Source of the DNA: Tolypothrix campylonemoides VB511288
GTDB taxonomy: Bacteria > Cyanobacteriota > Cyanobacteriia > Cyanobacteriales > Nostocaceae
Assembly (NCBI GenBank): GCA_000828075.3
Contig: JXCB02000001.1
Coordinates: forward strand, 1,162,412-1,226,411
DNA length: 64,000 bases
Reading direction: 5' to 3'
In this document: piece after piece, positions 33,802 to 42,330 of the stretch
Layout: each line of letters starts with the position of its first letter
How positions within the stretch are numbered: position 1 is the stretch's first letter
Made by a program: the position numbers and the translations under genes
Notes under the pieces: model-generated
The model's database searches: none
Told to the model about the DNA's origin: nothing
What the model saw: only the letters and a program-made list of their open reading frames with translations

Positions 33802-34388
33802 CCACTTACTGATTAAACACATTCTTTAGATAGAAGATGGAGGAAAACATTAGCAGTTACCGTACTTAAGCAGAAAGAAAATGTTTTGGCTCTTTCTTTC
33901 AAAATAAAAAAAATTATAAACCTTGGCTCCTTTTTTTACCATGTCGCGCCCAGAATGCCCCCACCACAATCTTTGATTTGGTGAGTCACCACTGCAGGCG
34001 GTGACGACAACCTGCTGCAGGAGGGCTTCGCCGTGAGCGCTCAGCCGAACGGTTAGCCCGAACTCACAGCAACTGGCATACCCGAAGGGGTTTCCCGCCG
34101 TAGGTGATTGACGAACCCGAAGGGTGATGGGATTAATGGGCGATTGGGGATTGGTGAGTGACGACTCTTGAGGAGGAAAAATTTCCACGCATTTGGGAGG
34201 GGCTTTGTTGCCCTGGACACAATTTTTCATAAGTCCTGCGGAGACTTGTGCCAAGCGCGTAAGTTCCCAGCGGGTGAAGGCACGTCTAGCGTGTCCTAAG
34301 GACTTATGTAAACCCAATCCCCAATCCCTAATCCCCATTGCCCCTCATCCCCAGTCCCCTTCACTTTTTGGAAACTGAGATATTTAAT
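33802..34388. other. Repeat-rich intergenic region
   Basis: Contains GGGGTTTCCCGCC-type palindromes (about 34080-34110) and repeated GGGATTGG/AATCCCC-type runs before the next gene. No gene supported. Confidence 0.45.
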
Positions 34389-35072
34389 ATGACTTCTACA
34401 AAACGGTCTAATTCTGAAAAAGGTACTCTTCTCAATTCGCATCAACAACCTAAAAAGACAACTTCCAGCGTAGCTCATAAAACAGCACCACCCGAAAAGA
34501 TATCTTATAGCGTTGCCCATGCAATTCCTGGACGTATTCGTTTTCGTATTCCTCGGCTAGTCAAAGATTCTGAGTATGCCAATAAACTCAAGCTGGTGAT
34601 AGAATCTGACTCTAGTACTAGGGATGTCCGTGTTAACCCGACAGCTGGATCGATTGTTGTCACTTATCAACCAGGCGTCATTTCAGACCAGCAAATGCGC
34701 CAGCATCTGGTCAATCTTATTCAAACCGCCCCAAATATAGTTTTGCCAAAGCAAGCAACGGCAAAATCAATTCTGGGAGCCATTTTTGATGCTGTGATCA
34801 ACCTACTTGACAGCACACGTAACATCAACAAAGCACGTACCGCCATTGTGTATGGACAGCCTAAGACAGATTTTTGGGAGCGCTTCCTGTCTACGACGGA
34901 AAGCATGATCAAGAGGCTAAAATCTGGCATTATGTTCATCTTGCCCAACCAGCGATGGCGATCGCCGGGAAGTACGCGCAAAGAAGTGGGCTTGCAGCTC
35001 GAAAGACTCGAATCTGTCGATGTAGACGCGCATAACCCAGGTAGCGACATGGGCGGGGCTGTACCGACTTGA
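34389..35072 (+). CDS. HMA-like domain protein
   Basis: 227 residues. After a Ser/Thr-rich N-terminus, residues about 38-105 (SVAHAIPGRIRFRIPRL, then VRVNPTAGSIVVTYQPG) match the ferredoxin-fold heavy-metal-associated-type domain (HMA_2) seen in front of cyanobacterial P-type ATPases; it lacks the CxxC metal ligands. A middle amphipathic part (SILGAIFDAVINLLDSTRNI) and a positively charged C-terminus follow. I chose the ATG giving MTSTKRSNSEKG. The following gene also starts with a similar domain, so the two probably act together, perhaps at the membrane. Confidence 0.65.
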   Translation: MTSTKRSNSEKGTLLNSHQQPKKTTSSVAHKTAPPEKISYSVAHAIPGRIRFRIPRLVKDSEYANKLKLVIESDSSTRDVRVNPTAGSIVVTYQPGVISDQQMRQHLVNLIQTAPNIVLPKQATAKSILGAIFDAVINLLDSTRNINKARTAIVYGQPKTDFWERFLSTTESMIKRLKSGIMFILPNQRWRSPGSTRKEVGLQLERLESVDVDAHNPGSDMGGAVPT

Positions 35073-35228
35073 CGAGCTTTTCGCCTGCGGGCTTTCCCCC
35101 GAGTGTGCAACTGGCGTCGGCTACTGTATTAGAAGCCGACGCTGTTTAGCCTGTGCTAACATTACGATTCACATCGTTTCCGCTAAGATATTCACAGCCT
35201 GAAAGGTTTTAGGCAGCTAAGTAAAAAA

Positions 35229-36392
35229 ATGGGCATTCGTAACTTCGATAAACTCCCCAGTGAGAATCCTTTGGTTTGGGCAATACATACCGCTGTCAAA
35301 GGAAGAGCTAGATATAAAGTCAGTGGACTTCATTATTCCGAAGATCTCAAAAGATACCTTGAATCGCGATTGTCACAGGAAGAAATCATCACGCAAGTTC
35401 ATGCTAACCATATCACAGGAAATGTTCTTGTGATTTTCCATCCAGAAAAAAGCCCAAATGCGATCGCCTTACTCCTGCAAGATATTGTCTTAGATTACAG
35501 AAAACAGGTCACAAAACTACCTGTAACGACAGATCATATCAGCACAGCAAAAGAAGCAGCCAAAAATTTAGCTATAAATTTACCTATAAATTTACCTATA
35601 AATAAAGGAGAATTAAATCAGCCTAAAGCCGATGCCGACAAACAAAAAGGCAAAGCTCTACTGCCCCAAACCCATACCAAGAAACAATTAGACCAAGCGA
35701 GCAATCAACTTGTTCTGGTATCAGGGGCTGTTTCCAGCCTTGTCCTATGTACCGCACTGCTACACAAATATAATCTTGACACAAGCATTTTACTAGCAAT
35801 TCAGAAACTGCACACGCCACTTCTTGATCGCATCATGCTTGGTATCACTTCTCTTGGCGATCCAACGGTTTTGCTGTTGATTTCTTTGGGATTGGGATTT
35901 GGGCTTAACCATCATAACCGTCGCTTTCAAGCAACTACCTTAGGCATAGCCGCGGGTGGTGCGATCGCCTTAAATTGTTTACTGAAACTGCTGTTTGGTA
36001 GAGCACGTCCAGCACTGTGGGATCGTCTTATTCATGTGGGTTTACACAGTTTTCCTAGTGGTCACGCAATGGTGTCAATCGTGATTTACGGCTTTATCGG
36101 CTATATTCTGGCAAAGGAATTTCCTCAATGGCGGAGACAAATTTTTGCTTTGACCTTTGTCTTAATTGTGGCGATCGGTTTTAGTCGGCTTTATCTTGGC
36201 GTACACTGGCCTACTGATGTGGTCGCTGGTTATGCTGCAGGTTTAGTATGGTTAATTGCCTGTATTCAGAGATTGGAACTACGACAAAAATATAACTCGT
36301 TAGGTAGACATTTACAACAGGAGCCTGAAGCATCAAACAAGATGTTAGAACTTACGGATTCACAGAAAGCGGGCTATGTGTTCTCAAGCTAA
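35229..36392 (+). CDS. HMA-like domain fused to a PAP2-family membrane phosphatase
   Basis: 387 residues. Residues about 14-95 (AIHTAVKGRARYKVSGL, then VHANHITGNVLVIFHPEKSP) form an HMA-like domain without CxxC. A polar linker contains INLPINLPINKG repeats. From about 160, six membrane helices carry a type 2 phosphatidic acid phosphatase: motif 1 KLLFGRARP, motif 2 PSGH, motif 3 SRLYLGVHWPTD, all complete. PAP2 enzymes dephosphorylate lipid or polyprenyl phosphates, with the active site on the outer face. The fusion to an HMA-like domain is unusual. It lies 156 bp after another HMA-like gene. Confidence 0.88.
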   Translation: MGIRNFDKLPSENPLVWAIHTAVKGRARYKVSGLHYSEDLKRYLESRLSQEEIITQVHANHITGNVLVIFHPEKSPNAIALLLQDIVLDYRKQVTKLPVTTDHISTAKEAAKNLAINLPINLPINKGELNQPKADADKQKGKALLPQTHTKKQLDQASNQLVLVSGAVSSLVLCTALLHKYNLDTSILLAIQKLHTPLLDRIMLGITSLGDPTVLLLISLGLGFGLNHHNRRFQATTLGIAAGGAIALNCLLKLLFGRARPALWDRLIHVGLHSFPSGHAMVSIVIYGFIGYILAKEFPQWRRQIFALTFVLIVAIGFSRLYLGVHWPTDVVAGYAAGLVWLIACIQRLELRQKYNSLGRHLQQEPEASNKMLELTDSQKAGYVFSS

Positions 36393-36994
36393 CATCGTCT
36401 AAGAAAGCGTTGCTGCCCTTCGCCAGTACTTAACGGCTGGAAAGCCTAGTATGAATGAGTTTTGCTAATAAAACCGAGGAACATTTTATGATTGTTGTCC
36501 ATCATCTCAACAACTCGCGATCGCAGCGCGTGCTATGGCTACTTGAAGAATTAGGTATCGAGTACGAACTCAAGTGCTACGAACGCGATCGCGAGACGAT
36601 GTTGGCACCTCCATCGCTGCGTCAAGTCCATCCCCTCGGCAAGTCACCGGTGATTACAGATGCAGACCTCACGATCGCCGAGTCGGGTGCTATCATCGAA
36701 TACATAGTGAATCGCTACGGTAATGGTCGGCTAATCCCGCCACCCGGTACACCAGAACGTTTGCGCTACACCTATTGGCTGCACTATGCTGAAGGATCTG
36801 CAATGCCACCGTTGGTTATGCGGCTCATCTTTGAGCTTTTTGGAATCGGTGACAGCAAGGCGATGGACGCATTCATCGCGCCCCAAATCAAGCTTCACTT
36901 TGACTACATCGAAGGCGAACTCCATAAGAGTACGTGGTTCGCTGGTGAGGAATTCACCGCCGCCGATATCCAAATGAGCTTTCCCCTCGAAATA

Positions 36995-38028
36995 TAGCGG
37001 TTCTTAGTTGGATGCAATACAATAGCCGCAATGTTTAAACCAGCCAAAAATGTCATTTAAACTAACTTCTTCAAATGCTGCTGTAATCGCTTTATCTAAA
37101 TCTGAATAAGTACGAGCAGCAAGGGAAGCGTAAAAATTCTTTGATTTTGGACCAAAAATTTTCTATTGGCGAAAAGTCAGGCGAATATGGTGATAAATAA
37201 ACTAAGTGTGCACCGACAGCCTCAATTGCTTCTTGAATTCCTGCCACTTTGTGAGAGCTAAAATTATCCATCACTACACAGGCTCCTTCCCAGAGATTAG
37301 GAACTAAGACTTGTTCAACAAAAGTTTGAAATGCAAATTTATCGGTTCCACCTTTAAAGGTCATTGCGACCACATTTCCACGTAAAGAAATGGCTCCAAT
37401 TACTGTGACATTTTTACCGCGTTTATCTGGGCGATCGCCATGTGCCCTTTTTCCCTTAAGTGCTCTGGCATAGAGTCTTGTCATTGCTATATTGACACCT
37501 GACTCATCAACAAATACCAAATTGTTCAAGTCAAATGTACGGATAGTTTCCCAGTACTCTTGTCTTAATTTTTTTACTCTGTCCGTATCTTGTTCGCTGG
37601 CATGAAAGGTTTTTTTTTCGTGTTATTTGGAGTTTTTGCAGAGTTCTTCCCATTGTGGCTCGGCTGACCTTAATTTGGGTTTTTAACTCGAATAAGCTGC
37701 ATAGTTCTTCGAGAGTCGCATCATTATTTTCCGCTACCAATTTCTGTAATATTTCTGAATGTTTATCATTTATTTTTGGCTTTTGACCACCTCCATGTGG
37801 TAATGCCTCAATTCTACCCATATCCTGATAGCGGTTTATTAATGTTTGTACAAAACTAAGGCTAACACCAAAATTTTGCGCTAGTTTTCGATATGATCCT
37901 TCCCGCTTTATATAAGCATTAATGATTTTTTGACGTAAATCATTTAAGTAAGTTTTCATCAAACGTACCTCTTTACACCCAGTTCTCAATTTATCATCTT
38001 TTGTATGTGACTCAACTGAGAACCGCTA
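36995..38028 (-). mobile_element. IS630-type insertion sequence in a GST gene
   Basis: 1034 bp with ends TAGCGGTTCTTAGTTG at 36995 and, inverted, TAGCGGTTCTCAGTTG ending at 38028. A TA duplication flanks it (36993-36994 and 38029-38030), as for Tc1/IS630 elements. It carries one frameshifted transposase gene on the minus strand. MITE copies with the same end occur elsewhere in the window. Confidence 0.92.
37004..37959 (-). pseudogene. IS630-family transposase, frameshifted
   Basis: The 5' part from MKTYLNDLRQKIINAYIKREG is an HTH domain (YRKLAQNFGVSLSFVQTLINRY). At a run of nine A (minus strand; 37610-37618) the frame must change to reach KTFHASEQDTDRVKKLR, then the DDE domain with FVDESGVN, VVMDNFSSHK and YLSPYSPDFSPIENFWSKIKE. 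A second frame change follows soon after (FLRF), then ARTYSDLDKAITAAF to a TAA at 37004-37006. The A9 run may be used for slippage, as in other IS630 elements, but the second shift suggests loss of function. Confidence 0.88.
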
Positions 38029-38210
38029 TAGTCGCCGGGGTCGCCTCAGATGTTGAAAGCCGACCAAAGCTCAAGGAATTTCTTACTCGCATCCATGGGC
38101 GACCTGCTTATAAACGTGCGCTTGAGCGTGGAGGCAAATACGACTTCGCCAACAGTGTTCAATAATTCTCGTACCTAGACGTTACCCTTAAGTACTAGCG
38201 CTAGTCCCCT

Positions 38211-38801
38211 CTAAAAAAACCTCGGACCGAAGTTGTAAAATTGCAGCCTTCCATAACCAAGAAATTGACCATGAGCTTGCTCTCCTGGTGGAAACGCCGT
38301 GACTCCAAATAGATACACGCCAGCAACTTGAGGGTTCTGCACTGGCTTGAGAGCTATTGTGATGGTTCTACCTGGAGAGACTGGCGGGTCAAATGTGAGC
38401 GATATTGTTTTCGTCTTGCGATCGCTTGTCGCATCTTTCAAAGCAAGTTTTTGACCTTCCTTGGAACGCGTCCCTTCAAAGGCGGAAGTGTCTTTCAAGT
38501 CAAAGCGTACACGGTCTACTCCCTCACGCTGATTAATCGTTATGCGTTGCAGTGGTTCTCCAGCGTTTTCTGGCAGGCTAATGGTAAAGTAATACGTTGC
38601 GCCCCATACATAAGTCTCTTTGTAGGTCGTCACTACATCGCCAAGGCTCGGCGGTTGGACAAAATAGACTTTACCATCTCGTAGCTGAACTGCTTGACTC
38701 AAGTCCGCAGTGTATCCGCCTATCACTGCTGTACAAGCGATTGCGGCGAGCGCAGCACCCTGACGGGCGATCGCTGTACTTAACAAAAATCCTACACGCA
38801 T
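38211..38801 (-). CDS. DUF2808 family secreted protein
   Basis: 196 residues. A signal peptide-like N-terminus (about 1-40) is followed by the cyanobacterial DUF2808 domain, with FVQPPSLGDVVTTYKETYVWGATYYFTISLPENAGEPLQRITI and FDPPVSPGRTITIALKPVQNP, and a C-terminal FLGYGRLQFYNFG. Function is unknown; family members are predicted periplasmic or secreted. A palindromic repeat (38737-38774) is read in frame within the signal region as ARQGAALAAIA. I chose the ATG giving MRVGFLLSTA. Confidence 0.85.
   Translation of the reverse strand: MRVGFLLSTAIARQGAALAAIACTAVIGGYTADLSQAVQLRDGKVYFVQPPSLGDVVTTYKETYVWGATYYFTISLPENAGEPLQRITINQREGVDRVRFDLKDTSAFEGTRSKEGQKLALKDATSDRKTKTISLTFDPPVSPGRTITIALKPVQNPQVAGVYLFGVTAFPPGEQAHGQFLGYGRLQFYNFGPRFF
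38737..38774. repeat. Palindromic repeat inside the DUF2808 gene
   Basis: GCGATTGCG (38737) and GCGATCGC (38767-38774) bound a GAGCGCAGCACCC core, like the copy at 12697-12733. Confidence 0.55.
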
Positions 38802-39254
38802 TGCTGTGTATACCTGCACCTATCGCAGGTGACAAACTTACCCTATGATTCGATTTTACAATTTACCCTTGAACTGGGGATTGGGGATTGGGGATTGGGG
38901 ATTAGGGATTAGGAACGGGGATTCAAACCCCGCCCTAATCCTCTAAGAACATCTTGCCAGTTCCCAGTACCCAGTAAAGAGTCCCAGAGCGGCGTTCCTC
39001 TCCAACCAATACGCGAATCTGGTTGGGGACTCCGAGGCGCGACTGTTAAATCTTCTACGTCTTTATTCAACTAAATATTTTATTATTCTTAACATTATTT
39101 AATTTCATTCATCATATGAGTGAATTCAGGCAACAAATACTGAGATTACTTTACAAAACAGCAACAACTTTGTAAAAGATAATTGACATTAGTTGTCACA
39201 ATCCTTTGTTAAGTTAGAAACTAGGAATATAAAGATACGCAATTATTCAAAATT
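38802..39254. other. Intergenic region with a heptamer array
   Basis: A GGGGATT heptamer is repeated about five times at 38876-38912, with the last copies diverged. The rest is AT-rich and shows no gene. Confidence 0.55.
38876..38912 (+). repeat. GGGGATT heptamer tandem repeat
   Basis: About five copies, the last two changed to TAGGGAT. Heptamer arrays of this type (STRR-like) are common in filamentous cyanobacteria. Confidence 0.85.
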
Positions 39255-39740
39255 ATGAATTTTGTTTCTAGCATCGAACTTAAACGACCGATTTGGCAAA
39301 GTATTGCCATGTTAACTTTAGGCTTTTGGCTCAGTGCCAGCCTCTTGTTAGATTGGGTAATTATGCCTAGCTTGTATGTTTCTGGCATGATGACTCAAGC
39401 CAGTTTTGCTTCAGCCGGCTATGTCATTTTCTGGAATTTTAATCGGCTCGAATTATTGTCTGCTGGCTTAGTATTAACTAGCGTGTTAGCTCTGTGCAAC
39501 AGCGAATCTAAGTGGCATCGTAGTGCAATTATTTTATCTATGCTATTGCTGGCTGTCGCTTTGGTTGATACCTACCTGTTAACTCCGCAAATGTCTGCAA
39601 TTGGGCTGGAACTGAACCTGTTTCAGACAACTACTGAAACTCCAGCAGGTATGGATGTACTGCATGGTGGTTACTGGGTTTTGGAAGCAGTAAAACTATT
39701 GACAGGCGGCACACTTTTGGGATGGTGCTGGCGACGTTAG
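39255..39740 (+). CDS. Four-helix membrane protein of unknown function
   Basis: 161 residues with four predicted membrane helices (about 17-35, 55-80, 88-108 and 140-158). The layout, with WVIMPSLYVSGMM after the first helix and NRLELLSAGLVL at the third, resembles the DUF4149-type integral membrane proteins. It has no catalytic motif. It stands alone, convergent with the GDT1-type genes. Confidence 0.75.
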   Translation: MNFVSSIELKRPIWQSIAMLTLGFWLSASLLLDWVIMPSLYVSGMMTQASFASAGYVIFWNFNRLELLSAGLVLTSVLALCNSESKWHRSAIILSMLLLAVALVDTYLLTPQMSAIGLELNLFQTTTETPAGMDVLHGGYWVLEAVKLLTGGTLLGWCWRR

Positions 39741-39798
39741 ATTAGTGATTAAGAATGATGAATTATAAATGCTAAAAAAGTTCATAATTCATCATTCA

Positions 39799-40098
39799 TC
39801 ATTCATCAACTTCCGGCGAAGCTTCCTCATTGTTAAAAAATAGCAGGCGTACCGCGAGTATGGCAAATCCTACGGCGGCGATCGCTTTCAACAACCTTGT
39901 AGGTAATAACTCTGCTACTGCTCCCCCAGCTAATGCTCCCAACAAGCTCGTCAAAAGCAGTGCGCCAGCTGTTCCAAAAAACACCGCACGCGGAGATTGA
40001 CAACGACCTGAAAGGGCGATCGCTGCTAATTGACTTTTATCACCCAATTCCGACAAAAAAACTGTAATAAAGCTTAATCCTAAAAGATGCCAGTCCAT
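39799..40098 (-). CDS. Half-size GDT1/UPF0016 cation transporter, second subunit
   Basis: 99 residues with three predicted membrane helices and one copy of the family motif, ELGDKSQLAAIAL. Full-length UPF0016/TMEM165 proteins have two such motifs; here two half-size proteins are encoded in tandem and should pair. Members export Mn2+ or Ca2+ in cyanobacteria and thylakoids. I chose the ATG giving MDWHLLGLSF, 26 bp after the stop of the first subunit. Confidence 0.85.
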   Translation of the reverse strand: MDWHLLGLSFITVFLSELGDKSQLAAIALSGRCQSPRAVFFGTAGALLLTSLLGALAGGAVAELLPTRLLKAIAAVGFAILAVRLLFFNNEEASPEVDE

Positions 40099-40124
40099 AA
40101 GTAACAAATTCACGTATTCAAAAT

Positions 40125-40550
40125 TTAAAATTGGGCTACATCCCAAAAAAGCATCAGGGAAATCAGCAACAACATTACCCCTGCTGCTTTTTCTACGATT
40201 TTGGGAGAGAACCTGCTAGCCATCCAACTTCCTAACACTACACCTAGTAAACTAGTTGTGACGAGCGCAGCTGCAGATCCAAAAAACACCACCCACGGAG
40301 ATTGTGATTCCGCACTCATTAACAAGGTGGATAGCTGTGTCTTGTCACCAATTTCTGCTAAAAAGATAGTCAAAAACGTAGTAGCGAAAATGACTAGTGG
40401 GGTTTCTGGCTTCTGAGGTTTGTCAGAAACCAAAGGTGACGACACTTCAACTAAGGCGGTTGTAGAATTGCAATCTACTTCATCTTTGAGATTTGGCTGG
40501 CTTTGTGTCTCAGATGTGGAAAAGGTCAAAGGCTTAGAGTCAAGTTTCAC
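40125..40550 (-). CDS. Half-size GDT1/UPF0016 cation transporter, first subunit
   Basis: 141 residues. A polar N-terminal tail of about 48 residues precedes three membrane helices with the family motif EIGDKTQLSTLLM and a second conserved SPWVVFFGSAAALVTTSLLG. It is the upstream partner of the 99-residue protein. The long N-terminal tail is unusual for the family. The upstream region shows a TGTCAC/GTGACA hairpin but no clear Mn riboswitch. Confidence 0.85.
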   Translation of the reverse strand: MKLDSKPLTFSTSETQSQPNLKDEVDCNSTTALVEVSSPLVSDKPQKPETPLVIFATTFLTIFLAEIGDKTQLSTLLMSAESQSPWVVFFGSAAALVTTSLLGVVLGSWMASRFSPKIVEKAAGVMLLLISLMLFWDVAQF

Positions 40551-41022
40551 AGGTAGTCTTTTTTCCGCTAAGTTGTTTTCATATTTTTATCATTTTCTCA
40601 ATCTTTTTGACATATTGCAAGTCAAGGTTCACGAAAGCTTGTTATTATCTACATTTTTCACTCTCCTCAATGTTGCGATCGCTTAACCGGAAGTGTCACT
40701 GAAATTTTCTCTGTGACAGTGGTGATCGTGGTACAAGTTGGCAGATTTGCGTGTCAAGCCAATTATTCCAAAAGCCGCCACTTCAGCAAATAACTCCATT
40801 GTTGTTGAGTCAATACCTCTATAGATAGTTTTTTGTGAGAGGCAAGAAAAATTGGTAGTCAGGACGACCTTTACGTTCTAGGCTATGCTTTACCTATAAG
40901 TGAGAAACCCGAAGGAAGCGGCGCAGTCAGTACGAAAAGAACGCACTCTACAATTTAACCAGATATTGCATGATTAAGACGTATCATATATGCGTTAATA
41001 ATTATCTACCGTAAAAAAGATA
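40551..41022. other. Intergenic region between divergent GDT1-type and aminotransferase genes
   Basis: 472 bp. Apart from an imperfect hairpin (about 40692-40719) I see no riboswitch, operator or gene. Confidence 0.4.
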
Positions 41023-42174
41023 ATGACGCAAACACTTTCCATTGATAGCAACGAGCGGTTGCAACTTTCACCCCTTACAGTACCATCTCGCCTGCTGTTG
41101 GGACCAGGACCCTCGAATGCTCATCCCGCAGTTCTACAGGCAATGAATACTCCTCCACTTGGGCATCTCGATCCAGTTTTTCTGGCAATCATGGATGAGA
41201 TTCAGTCCCTGCTACGCTACGTATGGCAGACGAAAAACCAGTGGACGATCGCAGTCAGCGGTACAGGTTCAGCAGCAATGGAAGGGGCGATCGCCAATGT
41301 CACAGAACCCGGAGATGTGGTTTTGGTTGGTGTTGCTGGATACTTTGGGAATCGCCTTGTTGATATGGCTTCTCGATATGGTGCAGATGTCCGAACCATC
41401 ACAAAACCTTGGGGACAAGTTTTCTCGCTGGATGAACTGCGAACAGCCCTAGAAACACATCGTCCGGCTATCCTGGCTTTGGTGCATGCAGAAACCTCCA
41501 CAGGCGCACGTCAACCCTTGGAAGGAGTCGGTGACTTGTGTCGTGAATTCGGCACTTTGCTGTTAGTAGATACGGTGACGAGTTTAGGTGGAGTCCCCTT
41601 TCTTTTAGATGCGTGGGGAGTTGATGTCGCTTATAGCTGTAGCCAAAAAGGATTAGGTTGTCCTCCTGGTGCTTCGCCATTGACGTTAGGTTCTCGTGCA
41701 GTTGAGAAATTGCAGCGGCGTCCAACTAAGGTGGCTAACTGGTATTTAGACATGACGTTGTTGAGCAAATATTGGGGCGAAGAACGCACATATCACCATA
41801 CAGCACCCATTAACCTGTATTATGCACTGCGGGAAGCACTACGTTTGCTTGCCCAAGAGGGAATAGAAAACTCCTGGCAACGCCATCAAAAGAATGTAGA
41901 GTATCTTTGGCAGAGGTTAGAGGACTTGGGACTGTCTTTGCACGTGGAGAAACAGTTCCGCTTACCAACTCTTACCACTGTCCGCATTCCGGAAGGCGTA
42001 GATGGTAAAGCAGTTGCACGGCAGTTGCTTAATGAACATAATATCGAGGTTGGAGGTGGTCTTGGCGAACTAGCAGGTCAGGTTTGGCGCGTTGGACTCA
42101 TGGGCTTCAACAGTCGCAAAGAAAGTGTTGACCGGCTTGTAGAAGCACTGCAACAGGTTTTGCATAAGGGGTAG
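41023..42174 (+). CDS. PLP-dependent alanine-glyoxylate / serine-pyruvate aminotransferase
   Basis: 383 residues, fold-type I class V aminotransferase. Key blocks: LLLGPGPSNAHPAVLQAM, VSGTGSAAMEGA, HAETSTGARQPLEGV, LLVDTVTSLGGVPFLLDAWGVDVAYSCSQKGLGCPPG, where the Lys of SQKGLG binds pyridoxal phosphate. In cyanobacteria such enzymes convert photorespiratory glyoxylate to glycine. It stands alone on the plus strand. A GC-rich palindrome (CCCTCCCCGCGAGCGGGGAGGGG region, about 42240-42265) follows and may end transcription. Confidence 0.92.
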   Translation: MTQTLSIDSNERLQLSPLTVPSRLLLGPGPSNAHPAVLQAMNTPPLGHLDPVFLAIMDEIQSLLRYVWQTKNQWTIAVSGTGSAAMEGAIANVTEPGDVVLVGVAGYFGNRLVDMASRYGADVRTITKPWGQVFSLDELRTALETHRPAILALVHAETSTGARQPLEGVGDLCREFGTLLLVDTVTSLGGVPFLLDAWGVDVAYSCSQKGLGCPPGASPLTLGSRAVEKLQRRPTKVANWYLDMTLLSKYWGEERTYHHTAPINLYYALREALRLLAQEGIENSWQRHQKNVEYLWQRLEDLGLSLHVEKQFRLPTLTTVRIPEGVDGKAVARQLLNEHNIEVGGGLGELAGQVWRVGLMGFNSRKESVDRLVEALQQVLHKG

Positions 42175-42330
42175 TCGCTGAGATTGTAAAAAAGCGAAGG
42201 CGCGTAGGACCCCACCCCCGTAAAGCTACGCTTCACGTCCCCTCCCCGCGAGCGGGGAGGGGATAAAGGGGTGGGGTGCAGTCAACGTGGGAATCATAAC
42301 TAATTAGCCGAACATGATATGATACAATAC

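Larger units (their letters stand above)
36488..38165 (+). pseudogene. Glutathione S-transferase gene interrupted by an IS630-type element
   Basis: The N-terminal part (MIVVHHLNNSRSQRVLWLLEELGIEY, thioredoxin-fold domain; then helical domain to FTAADIQMSFPLEI) ends at a TAG created by the element at 36995-38028. After it the frame resumes as VAGVASDVESRPKLKEFLTRIHGRPAYKRALERGGKYD to a TAA at 38163-38165. Removing the element plus one TA restores one continuous frame of about 213 codons. The 5' part could give a truncated 169-residue protein lacking the last helices. The symbol of the gene cannot be set; GSTs of this type conjugate glutathione or detoxify peroxides. Confidence 0.9.

Noticed and set aside
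33421-33805. Minus-strand frames over the orphan RNA region
   Set aside because: They run antisense to the structured region and have no protein-like features.
40551-40740. Mn-sensing (yybP-ykoY) riboswitch before the GDT1-type genes
   Set aside because: Only an imperfect hairpin is visible; the conserved riboswitch core was not found.
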